Positions 34,701 to 47,497 of a DNA stretch of 64,000 nucleotides are shown in pieces. The stretch comes from Xyrauchen texanus. Lineage: Eukaryota > Chordata > Actinopteri > Cypriniformes > Catostomidae. Positions within the stretch are counted from its first letter, which is position 1; every line of letters starts with the position of its first letter. The stretch is from positions 14,169,828-14,233,827 of the forward strand of contig NC_068291.1 of NCBI RefSeq assembly GCF_025860055.1. Reading direction: 5' to 3'. The translations under genes were made by a program, and so were the position numbers. A model generated the notes under the pieces. That model saw only the letters and a list, made by a program, of their open reading frames with translations, did not search any database and was not told where the DNA came from.

Positions 34701-37700
34701 GGCCGACTCTATGACCAGGCTCTGACTACTGAACTAGGGAGCTGATTAAGACGCTCCCATCCAATAAAGAGAAGGCATGATAAAGTGTTTTAAATTTTCA
34801 CTCACTCCCTTTGCTGTTGAAATGTTCTGAATCTTTCCAAAATAATGGAATTCGCAGGCCTGGATAAGCAAAAGAAAGGGTAAAAGATGACTAGATCCGA
34901 ATTGAAATAAGTAAACATGACTGACATGAAGGAAAAAAGTTCTAAAATGACTTCAGATTACTCACCAGATATGGCAACCTTCCCCTTACAAGGGATTTGA
35001 TTCTTAGAGTTTGACGGCCTGCAAGAACAAGTAAAACATAAAAATATGCAAGTCTCCTGTATGTCTAATAACATTTTACATTAAGATGAAATAATTTTCC
35101 ACAAAATATTCGCTGTACAAGGAACAGATGCACCAGCTTTCTAACCTTCTGGTGTCCTGGTGCTCTTTCCTCTTCTGTGCCTCACTCATATAGGCTTTAA
35201 TTCGGGCATTGCAGGTTAACAAACTCCTAGATGCGTCTAACACCTGCTCTTTCTTAGTGCTGGCAACTAGAAGCTTGTAAGCCCCTTCTCTCATTCGCAT
35301 CTCAAAGTCCAGCTTTTCCTTAATGTCACAGTCCTATGGGGGGATAGAAAATAAACAAGCATTATAGACAGAGGGTTCAGACCGGCGGGAGAGTGATGTA
35401 CTAGGAGAGAGCGCGACTACACGATATAATCCGATTCTACTCTACTCAATACAACAGTTAGTTCCAGTCCTCGGATCTGAATGGACGAGCGGCGTTCACT
35501 GGGACACTTTGTTTGTATCACTACACATCTCCGTGCTCGTGGCTTTCCAGACAGTGGTTTGGATTTTGATTCATTGTAAATTTTTATTTCAATGACTGAA
35601 TCATTCAGTGACCACTTCTGGGGATTACATATCTACTCCAGTAGATGGCGTCTTTTAGGAGTAGTCTTTCAATCATCGACTCAACTGATTAGTTAAAAAA
35701 ACACACCAAAACAAAGGGAATGAGAACGATTTGTTCAAGAAACAGTGACTCAGTCATAGGAGTATGAGTGCAGTGCAGAGCAAGTTGTGTTTGATGGATT
35801 CTTCTGGAACTATTTTCGATGGCGGAGAAGAAATGCTCAAACAAACTAGCCATTTTTTGTTTTAAAGGAGTAGTTCACCCAAAAATTATAATTTACTCAC
35901 CCTCAGGCCATCCAATATGTATATGACCATCTTTCTTCATCAGAACAGGATTTAAGATTTTTAGGTTTTTTGTTTAATCCAATGCAAGTGAATGGACACC
36001 AATCGCTTCCTGTAAACACTGAATGCCTCACATCAATGTTGTGTGACGTCACCACGTTGGCGCGTTCACGCGAGAATTCAGAAGTTTTGCTGTTTACCAT
36101 AGAGGAACGTACTTCACGAGAGGGTTAGGTCAATTCAAACAGCTACAGAGAGCTGGCAGAAGCGCTGTTTTAAAGTTAAAGACGTTTGAATTAGCGATTT
36201 TTACCCCACACAAATGTATCTATTAACATCAGAAGACATTACTTAATCGACTAGAGTCGAGTGGATTACTTTGATGCTGACTAAGTGTGCCTTTTGGACT
36301 GTAAAAAATTGGTGTCCATTAACTTGCATTAGATGAAACTAAAAACCTGGGATACTTTCCTAAAAATCTTAAATCCTGTTCTGATGAAGAAAGAAGGTCA
36401 GATACATCTTGGATGGCATGAGGGCGAGTAAATTATAAGCAAATTTTCATTTTTGGATGAACTATTCCTTAAATTCTTTTCAGTATTATTTTGTTTGTTG
36501 AACTGTTGTATAATAGCAATATCACACTTAAAATCATGCTGTTGTTCAATTTGTGATTACCTGTGGCCTCCTGCCTATGACTGAATCACAGACATGCCGA
36601 TAAATGGTACATCAGCACTCCGGCTCATGTGATATTGCTAAACCCTTATATTGTGTTCTGGTCAAAACTGACTGATTAAATTTTTTCCTGTAAACTGTAT
36701 TTCATCCAGTAGGAATAACATTGCATGACTTTGTTCACACAGAGCATCTGAACAAAAAAAAAATGTATAGATATTTTTCATAATTTTATTAGCTTTATTT
36801 CATTTTATTACACTTGTAGTGTTCCTGGTCTAAGTGACCGCCATAGGAAATTAATGGATTAGACAACAAAATACAGAACTATTAAGTGTTCATGTGCACC
36901 CCAATACTTTAGATGAGCGCATATGCAGATTTGCACGCGCACACACACAAACACAACATGTGTTGAGTGTCTTTTTGTGCATCACCTTTCCATGTACACC
37001 CTTTGAGAAATATTTCAAGATCTACTTATTATATTATGTTGTGTTTGGGCTTGTTTGAATCAGGAAAGTCTGCTCTAAGTTACGATATGTCATTGTCTAT
37101 GTTATTTGTATGTTTCAGGAAGTAATAAGGAAAAGTAAAGATGCTTTTTTGAATCCAGGGCATGATGAGTGTCTCCAGCCAGGTCCCCTAAGCAACCAAT
37201 TGGCCCGGTTGCTAGGGTGGGTAGAGTCACGTTGGGTAAAACTCCTTTTGGTCGCTATAATTTGGATTGCTCTCAGTGGGGCGCGTGCTAAACAAGCCAC
37301 GTGTTAAGATGCACGAATTGATGGTCTCAGACGTGGAGGCAACTGAGATTCGTCCTCCGCCACCCGGATTGAGTCGAGAGAAAGAAAAACATTGGTAGGA
37401 TGGGATCAGCTATATGCATTGTAATGTCCAGCTTTAAAATGACACATATTTTGTTCAGATCAAGCAATTGGTAATTAATTTATTATGTGAGATATATATA
37501 GTTAGTTTTATATAGTTTTATTTAGTTATATATAGTTTGTTTTCTTCAGGGAACTAGCCCGGTATGAGCTCAGTTCAATGAATCCTATCAATAAAATATA
37601 TATTCTTAAAAGAAGTACAAAACCTGTCATCTTACTAAAAAGTACAAGTTGACAAAAAGGTCTAATGCAACATCTTGGGATAATATATACAATATGGGAG

Positions 37701-38292
37701 ATTTATGAACAATCTTTGTGGGTCGGTCATTTATGACGGCGAACACAAAAGGTGTTAGCACAAACGCACACAACACCTGAGACAGGTGCTTGCTGATTTA
37801 GGGGGAGATATGGGCTCCACTGGGGAATGATGCACTGAAGTAACGTCAACATAACTAGATCACATGGTTTGAACAATGCTCCGAGGTCAGACAATAAAGG
37901 CACAGGGTGCAACGAGGAAACAAAACAACCTAAACATTCAAGAAAGTAATCCTGTTTTTAGTGATGTTTCAGAAATCAATCAATGTTTGTTTTCATTGTA
38001 TTATTAGTTTTTACTTGTACCAAATAAAAGAGGATGAACAATGGTAATTCACTCCTAGTATTAGTAATTGACTTTGTGCCCTCGCTTAGCGATTTTAACG
38101 TATTAATTATTTGTTGGAGTCTATTGGGGCAGTGTAAATAAGCTTTTAGAGGCATCAAAAAAACAAAACTATTAAGATTAAAGGGTCTTAAACGCGGTCG
38201 GTTCATTATGCTTTTTGCTCATTTCGGCACCACAGACTCACCTCGTTTGGAAAAAACAAGCTTTCTCTGATTTTCTTTCTTTTTATTTCCAT
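28717..38292 (-). CDS. rtkn2: Rhotekin-2, 12 exons, last exon frameshifted by a 4-bp duplication
   Basis: Transcript-order exons: 38242-38292, 35146-35333, 34966-35018, 34806-34859, 32941-33058, 32641-32844, 32398-32492, 31111-31217, 30799-30930, 30233-30398, 29980-30087 and 28717-29298. All boundaries are GT-AG and in phase. The start MEIKRKKIRESLFFPNE is followed by a Rho-binding HR1 region (EMRMREGAYKLLVASTKKEQ). An anillin-like region follows (LRIPLFWKDSEHF, TPKKLARKFRSSFGRSS), then a PH domain at about residues 291-390 (KLYCVLKAGWLSCYYSPEEI to LQEWLDALWQHMYDQS) and a proline-rich tail (APPPPSDKLPF, PVPAPRNKLR). Length would be about 617 residues, close to human RTKN2 (609). In the assembled sequence, tandem CTGTCTGT at 29194-29201 shifts the frame and a TGA at 29168-29170 ends translation after about 468 residues. 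Confidence 0.93.
29194..29201 (-). other. 4-bp tandem duplication causing rtkn2 frameshift
   Basis: On the coding strand the sequence reads GAGGAGCGACAGACAGCCTCC. Upstream frame FLIGHEER and downstream frame QPPQWAALFEG are both clearly rhotekin-2, but in different frames. One ACAG unit too many accounts exactly for the shift and leaves total coding length a multiple of three when discounted. Could be a real allele, a decaying paralogue or an assembly error. Confidence 0.85.
29706..29820 (+). repeat. tRNA-derived SINE fragment in rtkn2 intron
   Basis: GTGGCTCAACTAGTACAGCA (box A-like) and ATAGGTTTGATTCCCAG (box B-like) spaced as in a tRNA gene. It ends in GCTTGAATGCAATGTAAG, which resembles fish SINE bodies. 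No intact tRNA acceptor stem, so not a tRNA gene. Confidence 0.5.
31452..32107 (+). mobile_element. Internally deleted Sleeping Beauty-type Tc1 element in rtkn2 intron
   Basis: Left end CAGTTGAAGTCAGATGTTTA after TA. A second inner repeat GGTCAGAAGTTTACATACAC lies about 170 bp in, giving the IR/DR arrangement of salmonid-type Tc1 elements. The right end is TAAACTTCTGACTTCAACTG. Only a C-terminal transposase scrap remains on the plus strand (about 31780-31960, the piece ending in a CEKLVEG-like segment). About 656 bp, non-autonomous. Confidence 0.85.
35862..36472. repeat. Angel-like foldback MITE in rtkn2 intron 1
   Basis: Left TTTAAAGGAGTAGTTCACCC and right GGATGAACTATTCCTTAAA are inverted, with matching ACTCACCCTCAGGCCATCC / GGATGGCATGAGGGCGAGT arms. 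Confidence 0.7.
37147..37380 (+). repeat. tRNA-derived SINE, 5'-truncated, in rtkn2 intron 1
   Basis: Shares CCAGCCAGGTCCCCTAAGCA, GGCCCGGTTGCTAGGGTGGG and GGTCTCAGACGTGGAGGCAA with other copies, notably 10174-10465. The tRNA head is absent. Confidence 0.7.
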
Positions 38293-39864
38293 GGCGAGAG
38301 AGGAACACGAAGATACTGTAGATCTAGTGCTTATATTGCGTTTATTTTGAATATCCCGCGATGGCTCCATACTGGCCTCTTCACCGAGTCAAGCCCCGTT
38401 TAGATCAACAAACCAACGGATTACACAAGCGAGAATCCGCCAATCATGTTCTTACAAAGCGCTCCAACGCATACGCAACAGCGGGACTGTACCATTTTCA
38501 AATTCAGAAAGGTCAGAACGGAGATACAGCTTAATGCGTGTGCTAAATAAGTTGAATTACGTAGTACGTATTTCGTAATATAAATACATATTTCTGTATA
38601 AAATAAAACGTTTAACTAGTTTATGAAACTGTTCATAGAGTTTTTGTTGTGTTAATACTGTGTGGGGTTTTTTGTTAACCCCCCGTCTGTCTTCAAATAG
38701 GTCAAACGTATCGTCTGCGGCACTGCATTCTAATGAATCCCCAATGTTTTCATCAAATCTGTTCAGTGGTTACTGAATCATTTTAGATCGATTGTAATTT
38801 AACACATGAATTTATGACATCTTGCAAGCCTTTTACATACGAATATTGCATTCAGCCTCCCTTAAAAAGAAATCAATGTCACCTCTCGCTGCTGTCAGGC
38901 TATTCCTGACAACGAGATGACTTCATACATCTAGATATATTTGTACTGTATCTGAAGCCAATAGGGTTCGGGAAAAAATATCAAGCAACAGATAATCCGA
39001 ACGATCAAGAGTTTGATCAAAGGTTACAATACAAAATCCCAGCAGCACGCGCCAACATTGACACTGGACCTCGTCCATTAAGGTACACTTGCATGCCTGC
39101 TGTCATATGTTATAGATTATGGAAAATGTCAGCTCACTACCTGTCTGATTTCAGACTCTGCCTGGTTGCATAAGTAGATCGCACACATACATCTTGCAGT
39201 GTGACAGATTTATACAAGTATGGAACATGGGTTATTAAAATGTGACAAATTAATTTAAACATAGGTGATCAAAAATATTACAATCACAATGTAATTAATC
39301 TGCAGTTGCTACCACATCCATTCACTTGATTTGCAGAAGCTGTAACATTAACCTGTTTAACGCTAAAAAGAAGAGAGAGCATTTAATTGCATTATTAATC
39401 GATGGAAACTGTAATCAGTATAGTCTTTTTACAGTTGTTTGTTACCAAGCAATTATCATGGTAATGTGAAACGCTTGTACTGTCATTGTTTCCCTTAATT
39501 TACAGCCCATTCTGCTAGAAATATTCATTTTAAAGATATGATCCAGGCAAGTCATTATGACAATTTTGTTGGTAATTCTTTGTCTGTCACTCACATTCTA
39601 TCATAGGCCTTGTGAACAGCTCACTTGAGTAAAATTGAAACATCTGTTACAGAAGAGAGGGATTCAGGTTGAGTGGCTGATGAATAACATCAAATTATAC
39701 CATCATTACATTGTATTATATACACATATGTAGTTGATATGACATAAATCCACTTATATTTTCTTAATTCAGCTGGACAGCAAAGAACACAGATAATGTA
39801 TTCAAAATGTGTTTTCATTTTTTTAGCAATGCATTTGAGGAACAATGTTGATAGAAGCAATGTT
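38293..39864. other. rtkn2 upstream region
   Basis: No gene or recognisable transposon seen. The first about 200 bp are less AT-rich than the rest and are the likely rtkn2 promoter/5' UTR side. The remainder is AT-rich intergenic sequence. Confidence 0.35.
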
Positions 39865-40795
39865 ACATTTGAAGTCAGAAGTTTACATACACCTTAGCCA
39901 AATACATTTAAACTCATTTAAAAAATTTCTGATATTTAGTCGTAGAAAACATTGCCTGTCTTAGGTCAGTTAGGATCACTACTGAAATGTCAGAAGTCTA
40001 CATACACTTTGTTAGTATTTGGTAGAATTGTTTAACTTGGGTCAAACGTTTTGGGAAGCCTTCCACAAGTTTCTCACAATAAGTTGCAGGAATTTTGTCC
40101 CATTCGTCCAGACAGAACTGGTGTAACTGATTCAGGTTTGTAGGCCTCCTTTCTCGCACATGCTTTTTCAATTCTGCACACAAAATTGGATTGAGGTCAG
40201 GGCTTTGTGATGGCCACTCCAATACCTTGACTTTATTGTCCTTATGCCATTTTGCCACAACTTTGGAGGTATGATTTGTGTCATTGTCCATTTGGAAGAT
40301 CCATTAGCGAAAAAACTAGCTGAGTTTTAACTTCCTGTCTGATGTCTTTAGATGTTGCTTCAATATATCCACATATTTTTTTCTTTCCTCATGATGCCAT
40401 CTATTTTGTGAAGTACAACAGTCCCTCCTGCAGCAAAGCACCCCCACAACATGATGCTGCCACAACCATTCTTCACGGTTGGGATGGTGTTCTTCGGCTT
40501 GCAAGCCTCACCCTTTTTAAATAACAATGGACACTATGGCCAAACAGTAATTTTTTTGTTTAATCAGACCAGATGATATTTCTTCTTAATGTGTTTGTAA
40601 ATTGTAGTCTGGCTTTTTTATGGATGTTTTGGAGCAGTGGCTTCTTCCTTGCTGAGTAGCCTTTCAGGTTATGTTGATATAGGACTTGTTTTACTGTGGA
40701 TATAGATACTTGTCTACCCGTTTCCTCCAGCATCTTCACAAGGTGCTTTGCTGTTGTTCTGGGATTGATTTGCACTTTTGATTACGGCCCACATT
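39865..40795 (-). mobile_element. Sleeping Beauty-type Tc1 remnant, right end lost
   Basis: Starts TTTGAAGTCAGAAGTTTACA near 39868, the same terminal repeat as at 59129, with an inner copy at about 39990. Broken minus-strand frames give transposase pieces: KVKVLEWPSQSPDLNPILCA (about 40240-40180), a Gly-rich region at 40504-40316, and an N-terminal piece at 40775-40560 (TAKHLVKMLEETGRQVSIST). The DDE domain carries several frameshifts. Confidence 0.8.
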
Positions 40796-41920
40796 CATTG
40801 TAGTTTTGTTTCAACAACCTTATGCAATGTCACAACATTTATTTTCATCCAGAGTTGCATTCTTTTTTGGCCGAGATCTTGTATAAATGACGGGAGAGTC
40901 GAACCACTCTGATAAGTCTTCTCCATCACATCCCATAGACTTTCAATGGATTTAAGTCAGGACTCTGTGGTCGCCAATTCATGCGTGAAAATGATTTCTC
41001 GTGCTCCCTGAACCACTCTTTCATCATTTGAGCCTGATGAATCTTAGCATTGTTGTCCTGGAAATTGCCTGTGCCGTCAAGGAAGAAAAAATCATTCAGT
41101 ACATTCAGGCAGTCAGCTGAATTCATTTTATTGCTGCATAACGTTGCTGAGCCTAGACCTGACCAATTGTAGCAACCCCAGATCATAACACTGCCTTCAG
41201 AGGTGTGTACATTGGGCACTATGCATGAAGGGTGCATCACTTCATGCACTTCCCTTCTTACCCTGATAGGCGCATCGCTTTGGAATAGGGTAAATCTGGA
41301 GTCGTAAGACCACATTACCTTTTTCCATTGCGCCACAGTCCGATCTTTAAGCTCCCTAGCAAATTTAAGTCATTTTTACGATTAACCTCACTAACGAATG
41401 GCTTTCTTGTGGCCACACAGCTGTTTAGTCCTAATCTGTAAGATCTCGTTGCATTGTGCATGTGGAAATGCTCTTACTTTCATTATTAAACAACCGTGAG
41501 TTTTTATTTTACGATGTGACTTCAAGCATTTTAGTGATCTCTGATCACAATCATTCAAGATTTTTTTCTGACCACATTTCTTCAGCGAAACTGATGGTTC
41601 ACCAATATCCTACGAGGTTTTAATAATGCATTGGACCGTTCTTAACACAATTACAGTGAAATCAGCAATCTACTTGCTTTGCTTGTTGCAGGCCAATAAT
41701 GTGACCCTTCTGAAACACAGTAACATCTTTTCCATGACCACGGGATACGTCTTATGACATGGTTGTTTAAGAAATGAGAAGCTACACACTGCAACAGTTA
41801 GGGTTAAAATAATTGTTGCCAGCTGAAACATATTAATCATTGCAATAATCTAAGTATCTGCTAAATTAAATCCAAACTGCAACTTTCTTTTGGGCAGGCA
41901 GTATATATACAGTATATACA
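40796..41920 (-). mobile_element. Second, unrelated Tc1-type remnant
   Basis: The minus-strand frame 41336-40926 encodes VMWSYDSRFTLFQSD, GSVMIWGCYNWSGLGS and WRPQSPDLNP, the order of conserved blocks in a Tc1 DDE domain. The family differs from the Sleeping Beauty-type copy abutting it. TIRs could not be defined; limits are approximate. Confidence 0.65.
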
Positions 41921-41924
41921 CTTA

Positions 41925-42850
41925 CTGAGCACTTTATTAGGAACACCATACTAAAACTGGTTAGTGCCTCCCTTTGCTCTCAAAACAGCCTTAATTCTTC
42001 ATGGCATGGATTTCAAAAGATGTTGGAAATATTACTTTGAGATTCTGGCCATTTTGATTTGCTATTTCTGCAGATTTATCAGCTGCAAATTCTTGCTGTG
42101 GAAGAACAGTGAACTCACTGTCATGTTCATGAAACCAGTTTGAGATGACTTTTGCTTTGTGACATGGTGCATTGTCATGCTGGAATGTAGCCATTAGAAG
42201 ATGGGTAAATTGTGGCCATGATGGGATGCACATGTTCAGCAGAAATACTCAAACAGGCTGTGGCATTCAAGTGATGATTGATTGGTATTAACGGGACCAA
42301 AGTGTGCCAAAAAAACATTCCCCACACCATTACACCACTCCCACCAGCCTGGGCTGCGTTTCCCAAAAACAATGTAAGCCTAGATAGTAGAAACCATTGG
42401 CACCAATGGCCTCTACAATTAACTTAAGCTTACAATGCATTTGGAAACACAGCCCTAGACTGTTGACACAAGGCAGGTTGGGTCCATGTATTCAGGCTGT
42501 TGGCGCCAAATTCTGACCCTACCATCTGTGTGCCTTAGCAGAAATCGAGATTCATCAGACTAGGCAATGTTTTTCCAGTCTTCAACTGTCTAGTTTTGGT
42601 TAGCCTGTGCCCACTGCAGCCTCAGCTTTCTGTTCTTGGCTGACAGGATTGGAACCCAGCGTGGTCTTCTGCTGTTGTAGCCCATCAGTCTCAAGGTTCA
42701 ATGAGTTGTGCATTCTGAGATGCTATTCTGCTCACTACAATTGTACATTTGTACATAACCGAGTGGTTATCTGAGTTACCATAGCCTTTCTGTCAGCTCA
42801 AACCAGTCTGGCCATTCTCCATTGACCTCTCTCATCAACAAGTATATAAT
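41925..42850 (-). mobile_element. Third Tc1-type remnant (ACTGAGCACTTTATTAGGAA end)
   Basis: Begins with the fish-wide end ACTGAGCACTTTATTAGGAA (about 41926). Minus-strand pieces GVMVWGMFFWHTLVPLIPI and FQHDNAPCHKAKVISNWFHE (second catalytic D in DNAPCH) mark a Tc1/mariner transposase. Frames are broken and a 105-bp MITE is inserted at 42351-42455. Confidence 0.7.
42351..42455. repeat. 105-bp MITE nested in Tc1 remnant
   Basis: Ends GGGCTGCGTTTCC and GGAAACACAGCCC are inverted (12 of 13). The inner AATGTAAGC / GCTTACAATG is also inverted, so the whole unit folds back. The transposase-derived sequence resumes on the far side. Confidence 0.75.
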
Positions 42851-43268
42851 TCTACTTTTACAGAAACTTGCATTAGTGATTTTGTTTCCTCACTCAAGTT
42901 TAAGTTCTGTCATTGGGGTCTATAATACCTGCAAAAAGCTATCTGTTAACATTCCCATTCTTGTCAATGGTAGTTGCTCGGCTGGTGCATAACCCCCTGG
43001 AAATACGCAATTTGAAATCTGAAATATTTGCTCATGGGACAACAGAAATTCTAGAGCCAGTCATCTAAGCCGTAAATGCCACCTGACTAATAAGTCTGTC
43101 GCCGCTTGAAAATGATTTAGAAGCAGATGGTGTAGTTAAAGTTTCTACCAGCAGGGGCAAACTAAACCATGCTAACCAGCTAAACCTTCACTTCTTGGTT
43201 TTTTGTGGAAAATTCTGAAGAACTAAATTTGTTTTGTGGTTGTTAGGTTATCAGCAGAATAACCTGTC

Positions 43269-46200
43269 ATGCTGCAGAAAGTGTGCACACGCAACACAAA
43301 GTTGTCTGTGAAGAATGGTCAGGTGTGTGGAGCCGGGGGCCCTCCAGAGTATCCATTACACTGCCCACAATGTGGAGAGCATGAACGTTTTCAGACTGTA
43401 GCCACTCTCAGAGCTCACCTTGAGTACAGCCACCCATACCACACTAACCATGACATCAGCCTCCTGTACAAAAGAGATCACTGTAATATGGACCACATGG
43501 AAGGCTCCAGTTCTGACATACATAAAGTATGTTATGCTGGCACAAATACTAGCTCAAACTCAAATGGGAGTGGAGAGCACAAGCTCATGTTCAACGCCGA
43601 CCCGATTCCAGAATTGTGCCTTGAGCCAAAGCTGACATCCCCGGAGAGGAGCATCAGTGGTGGAGCAGCATCAACTGGTGTGGGGTCCCTTTCGGCTCCA
43701 GTGGTGTCCGTGAAAAAGAGACTAGATGGGATGATGAGGACAGCCAATCACAGTATGGAACAATGTCTTCAGCGGCTCAGCTCAGAGTTGGCTCAGACTG
43801 ACACGGCCATACTGTGTGAGCGCGCTCACTCGCATCACCTGGCCCAGGAAAAAAAGGAAGTGCTGAAGCGAGAACGGGCGCTCAGCAGACAGGTAGACAC
43901 CGCAGTCATGGTGATCGCCACACTGAGGCAACAGCTCAGCATCTCGGAACATGAACTGGAGAGGAGGGAACAGTGAGTGAAGGCTTTAAATAGAATTGAA
44001 TCTTTATTCTTGAATCTTTAATTGAATATTACAAACTGGTGTGTTGCGACCCAAATATGGTTTGGACATCTGTTTTGATAGGACACAGCAGGAAAAAAAC
44101 AGTTAAATGTAAATGTTAAATGCAAATATTGCATATATTATTCAAAACTTAAAAAATAAATAAATAAATAAAAAATTGGCGTTGACATCTGATTGGCCTC
44201 AGGAGGTTGAATGTTTTGTCTACTAAAATAGGTGTATGCTTTCTGAATGTCTAAACTGCTTGTACTAGTGGCCAAAGCTAGAACTACAGTTGTGAGCAAG
44301 TGTAAGAACCTACTTGTTTGAATGGATATGACAGGAAACTGGTCTTATTTTTGGAATCATAGTAATTACATGAATAATCTCTTTACCCAAACTAAAAATT
44401 TGAGAATCCCTGCTCTAGACTGTTGATGTATGGATGTTTAATTTTCAAAAAGCCATTCTTTAGTAACCTTCATCTGTTTGCAGGGAAGTCATTACCATTC
44501 AGAAATTTCTGGAAGCAGCAGCTCAGCATGAGTTATGTGGGAAGGTGCGTTTGCGACGGTTCATTGAGGGCCTCCTGCGGCGGATTTCACTGGCCGAGAG
44601 ACTACTGGAATATTATCAGAGCGTCCCACACAGGCATTGTTGCACAGCTCACCCTGTATGTCACCAAAACACTCATTAACATACCACGTGGGCTGTGTAG
44701 CCATATACAGCCCAGTTTTATTTCCTCTTAGAATATACGAAATAAAAATATATTTCCATAGATAATGAATATGCTAGGGATCGATGTTTTTTACACATCA
44801 ATAATCTGAAGATTTTCCCGATGATTATCGCTATATATCTGGATTTGTTTTTTCAGATATAAATAGGGTTACCCGTTGCACAATAGTCTTTGTCTTTTCA
44901 AACATGTTTCTCAACACAACTTTGGTAAAGTGGGGCAGGGTAAATTAAAGGGGGTCACACATTGGACATGTCTGGCAGACCACATGGCGCATTTGAATTA
45001 ATTTCTACGATGGTATGCACACACCTCCAATGCTCAGCGTCAAAATTCTGCAGCGCAACGGAGCACGGCTTGCACAGTTGTCCATGTTGTAAATTCAACC
45101 CAAATCATTATCAAAGGACATTATATTATTTACTCTTGTCATCACTGGATGATATATTGTATATATATCTATATGTATAGATATATATAGATATAATGAG
45201 CCTACACAATGTATTGTCAGTTACAAACTGTCATTTTGTGGTTTGACAGCTTGAATGAAAGATTCTATTCTATTCTATGCAACATACAGAGAAATCACAT
45301 AATAAATGTCACCATTTCTAATTGTTCGGTTTGCACAGTTACACCAGTTTCATACACTAACCTGCAAACTCATCACTTTTAATTTGTTCATTCTTGAAGA
45401 AGTACAAAAACCTTCGTAACTTTGGACTTCCATCTGCTGCGCTGCATCAGCTCATCCTGTGTGTGTCAAGGACATCTAAAATAGTGGCTTGGTCCGAAAC
45501 CAAAGGTAGCTACCGTGTTGCCTCGCTGACTTATCAGACTGCCTCACTGGCTTAACAGACAGCGTTTGTTTAAAAAGGTACCTCTGAAAACTGGTTTCAG
45601 ATGGGCTTTCTAGACAGCGATACGTCACATCATTGCTAGGATACCAGCATTCATTCAGTCCAACCGAACCTCTCTAAGGTCTAATAATCTAGAAAAAAAT
45701 CAAGTAGTTTTGGCGATGACCAAGTGTATTTTTAATAATATCCAAATTGGCCCGGTTGCTAGGGAGGGTAGAGTCACATGTGGTAACCTTCTTGTGGTTG
45801 CGATTAGTGTTTTTTTTAAAATAACTACAATGCTACTTTCTCACTAGAAATGGAATCAATGTTCTATACACAAACTGGCTATCAACTGCCTCTTCGGCCA
45901 CAATTTTTTTTCTATAGTTTAACTGCTGTGGATCCGCACACACTGGATTGTGAGATTTGGTAGGCAGTGAAGGATACATCTATTCTGCCTTCCCAATTCG
46001 ATCAGATGAATGTATCTCAGTAGACAGGATGTGACGAGAGCACTGGATTCGGACTTGCTTTGGTCCCTTCCTACCTCCTTATACAGCCTCTGGAGGCAGC
46101 ATTTTCCTGGTTTAGGATGCAGCCACGGTGTGTGCAATACCTGTGCTTTTCCTACCTGCAACAATAAATGTTACATCACCCCCTTGTGGTCTCCTAACGC

Positions 46201-47464
46201 TATTACGCCAGACTGTTAAACAAAAGGCCAACTAAGTGAATTGGAATGCACGTAAATTAAGCTTTTAATTTAAATGTAGGCTAATTTTAATATATTGATG
46301 ACAAAAATATATCCATAAATTAATGTGCTGATCAATAATCGATTTATTGATATTTTATGACATCCCTCATAAAGAATCATCAGACTTGGCCCATGTTAAG
46401 TATTTTTTAGGATTTCTATGACTAAAGGTGCACTCAGTAATGTTTTGTTTGTTTCACTGGCCGATATGGCAGTTGTCTTGCACTTATACTGACACCTAGG
46501 GGCATGGAGGCAGCATCCCACAAAAAAGCAGAAGTATTCAGTTATTTATGTCATTGTAAAAATGCACTATTCACTATATGTGAGCGAAAGTGTCCAAGAT
46601 AAAGTAAGTAGTATTCAGCTGGTCATGTGAAAATGTTAAAGTGCACCTTTAACTTTTAGAATTTTTAAGAAATATGTCAGACATGTGCATGTTTTCTATA
46701 ACTTTATTATCATTATTCTAGGTGCCCATCTCACCTGAGCTTGGTCCGCAGAGAATAACCCAAAGCAGGTATTACAGCATTGGTTTTATTGTAAGAGGAA
46801 AAATCATGTCAAGCCAATATTAATTAATTTAGCTTTCAGCTGTTCATGCAGCATTTTAACTTCTTGCTTTCTGTACTCTGACAAATGTCATGTCCTCACT
46901 TGATTCAGGACACTTGATTCAGTGTCCTGTAACAGACAGGTTGTCCACTGTTGCTAATTCATGCGATTTTATCAAAACAGTGGAATATCATGTTGCCCCT
47001 TTCCATAAGGAATGATTGTCCTATTGTGTGACCTTCTCTTCCTTTATTCTGTTTTAAAGGGACAGTTCACCCAAAAATGAAAATTCTTTCATAATTTACT
47101 CACCCTAATTGCCATCCTAGATGTGTATGTCTTTCTTACTTGTGCTGAACACAAATATTTTTAGAAAAATATCTCAGCTCTGTAGGTCCATACAATGAAA
47201 GTAAATGGTGACCAGAACTTGGAAGGTCCAAAAAGCGCATAAAGGAAGCATAAAAGTAATCCATGCAACTCCAGTGGTTTAATCCATTTCTTCAGAAGCA
47301 ATATGAAAGGTGTGAGTGAAAAAGTCCTTTTTTACTATACATTTTCCTTCCTGCCCAGTAGGTGGCAATATATGCACAGAGAATGCAAATCACCAATAAC
47401 AAAAGAAGAAGAGAAAGTGGAGATTTATAGTAAAAAATGACTTTTTGAGTGAACTATCCCTTTA

Positions 47465-47497
<33 letters not shown>

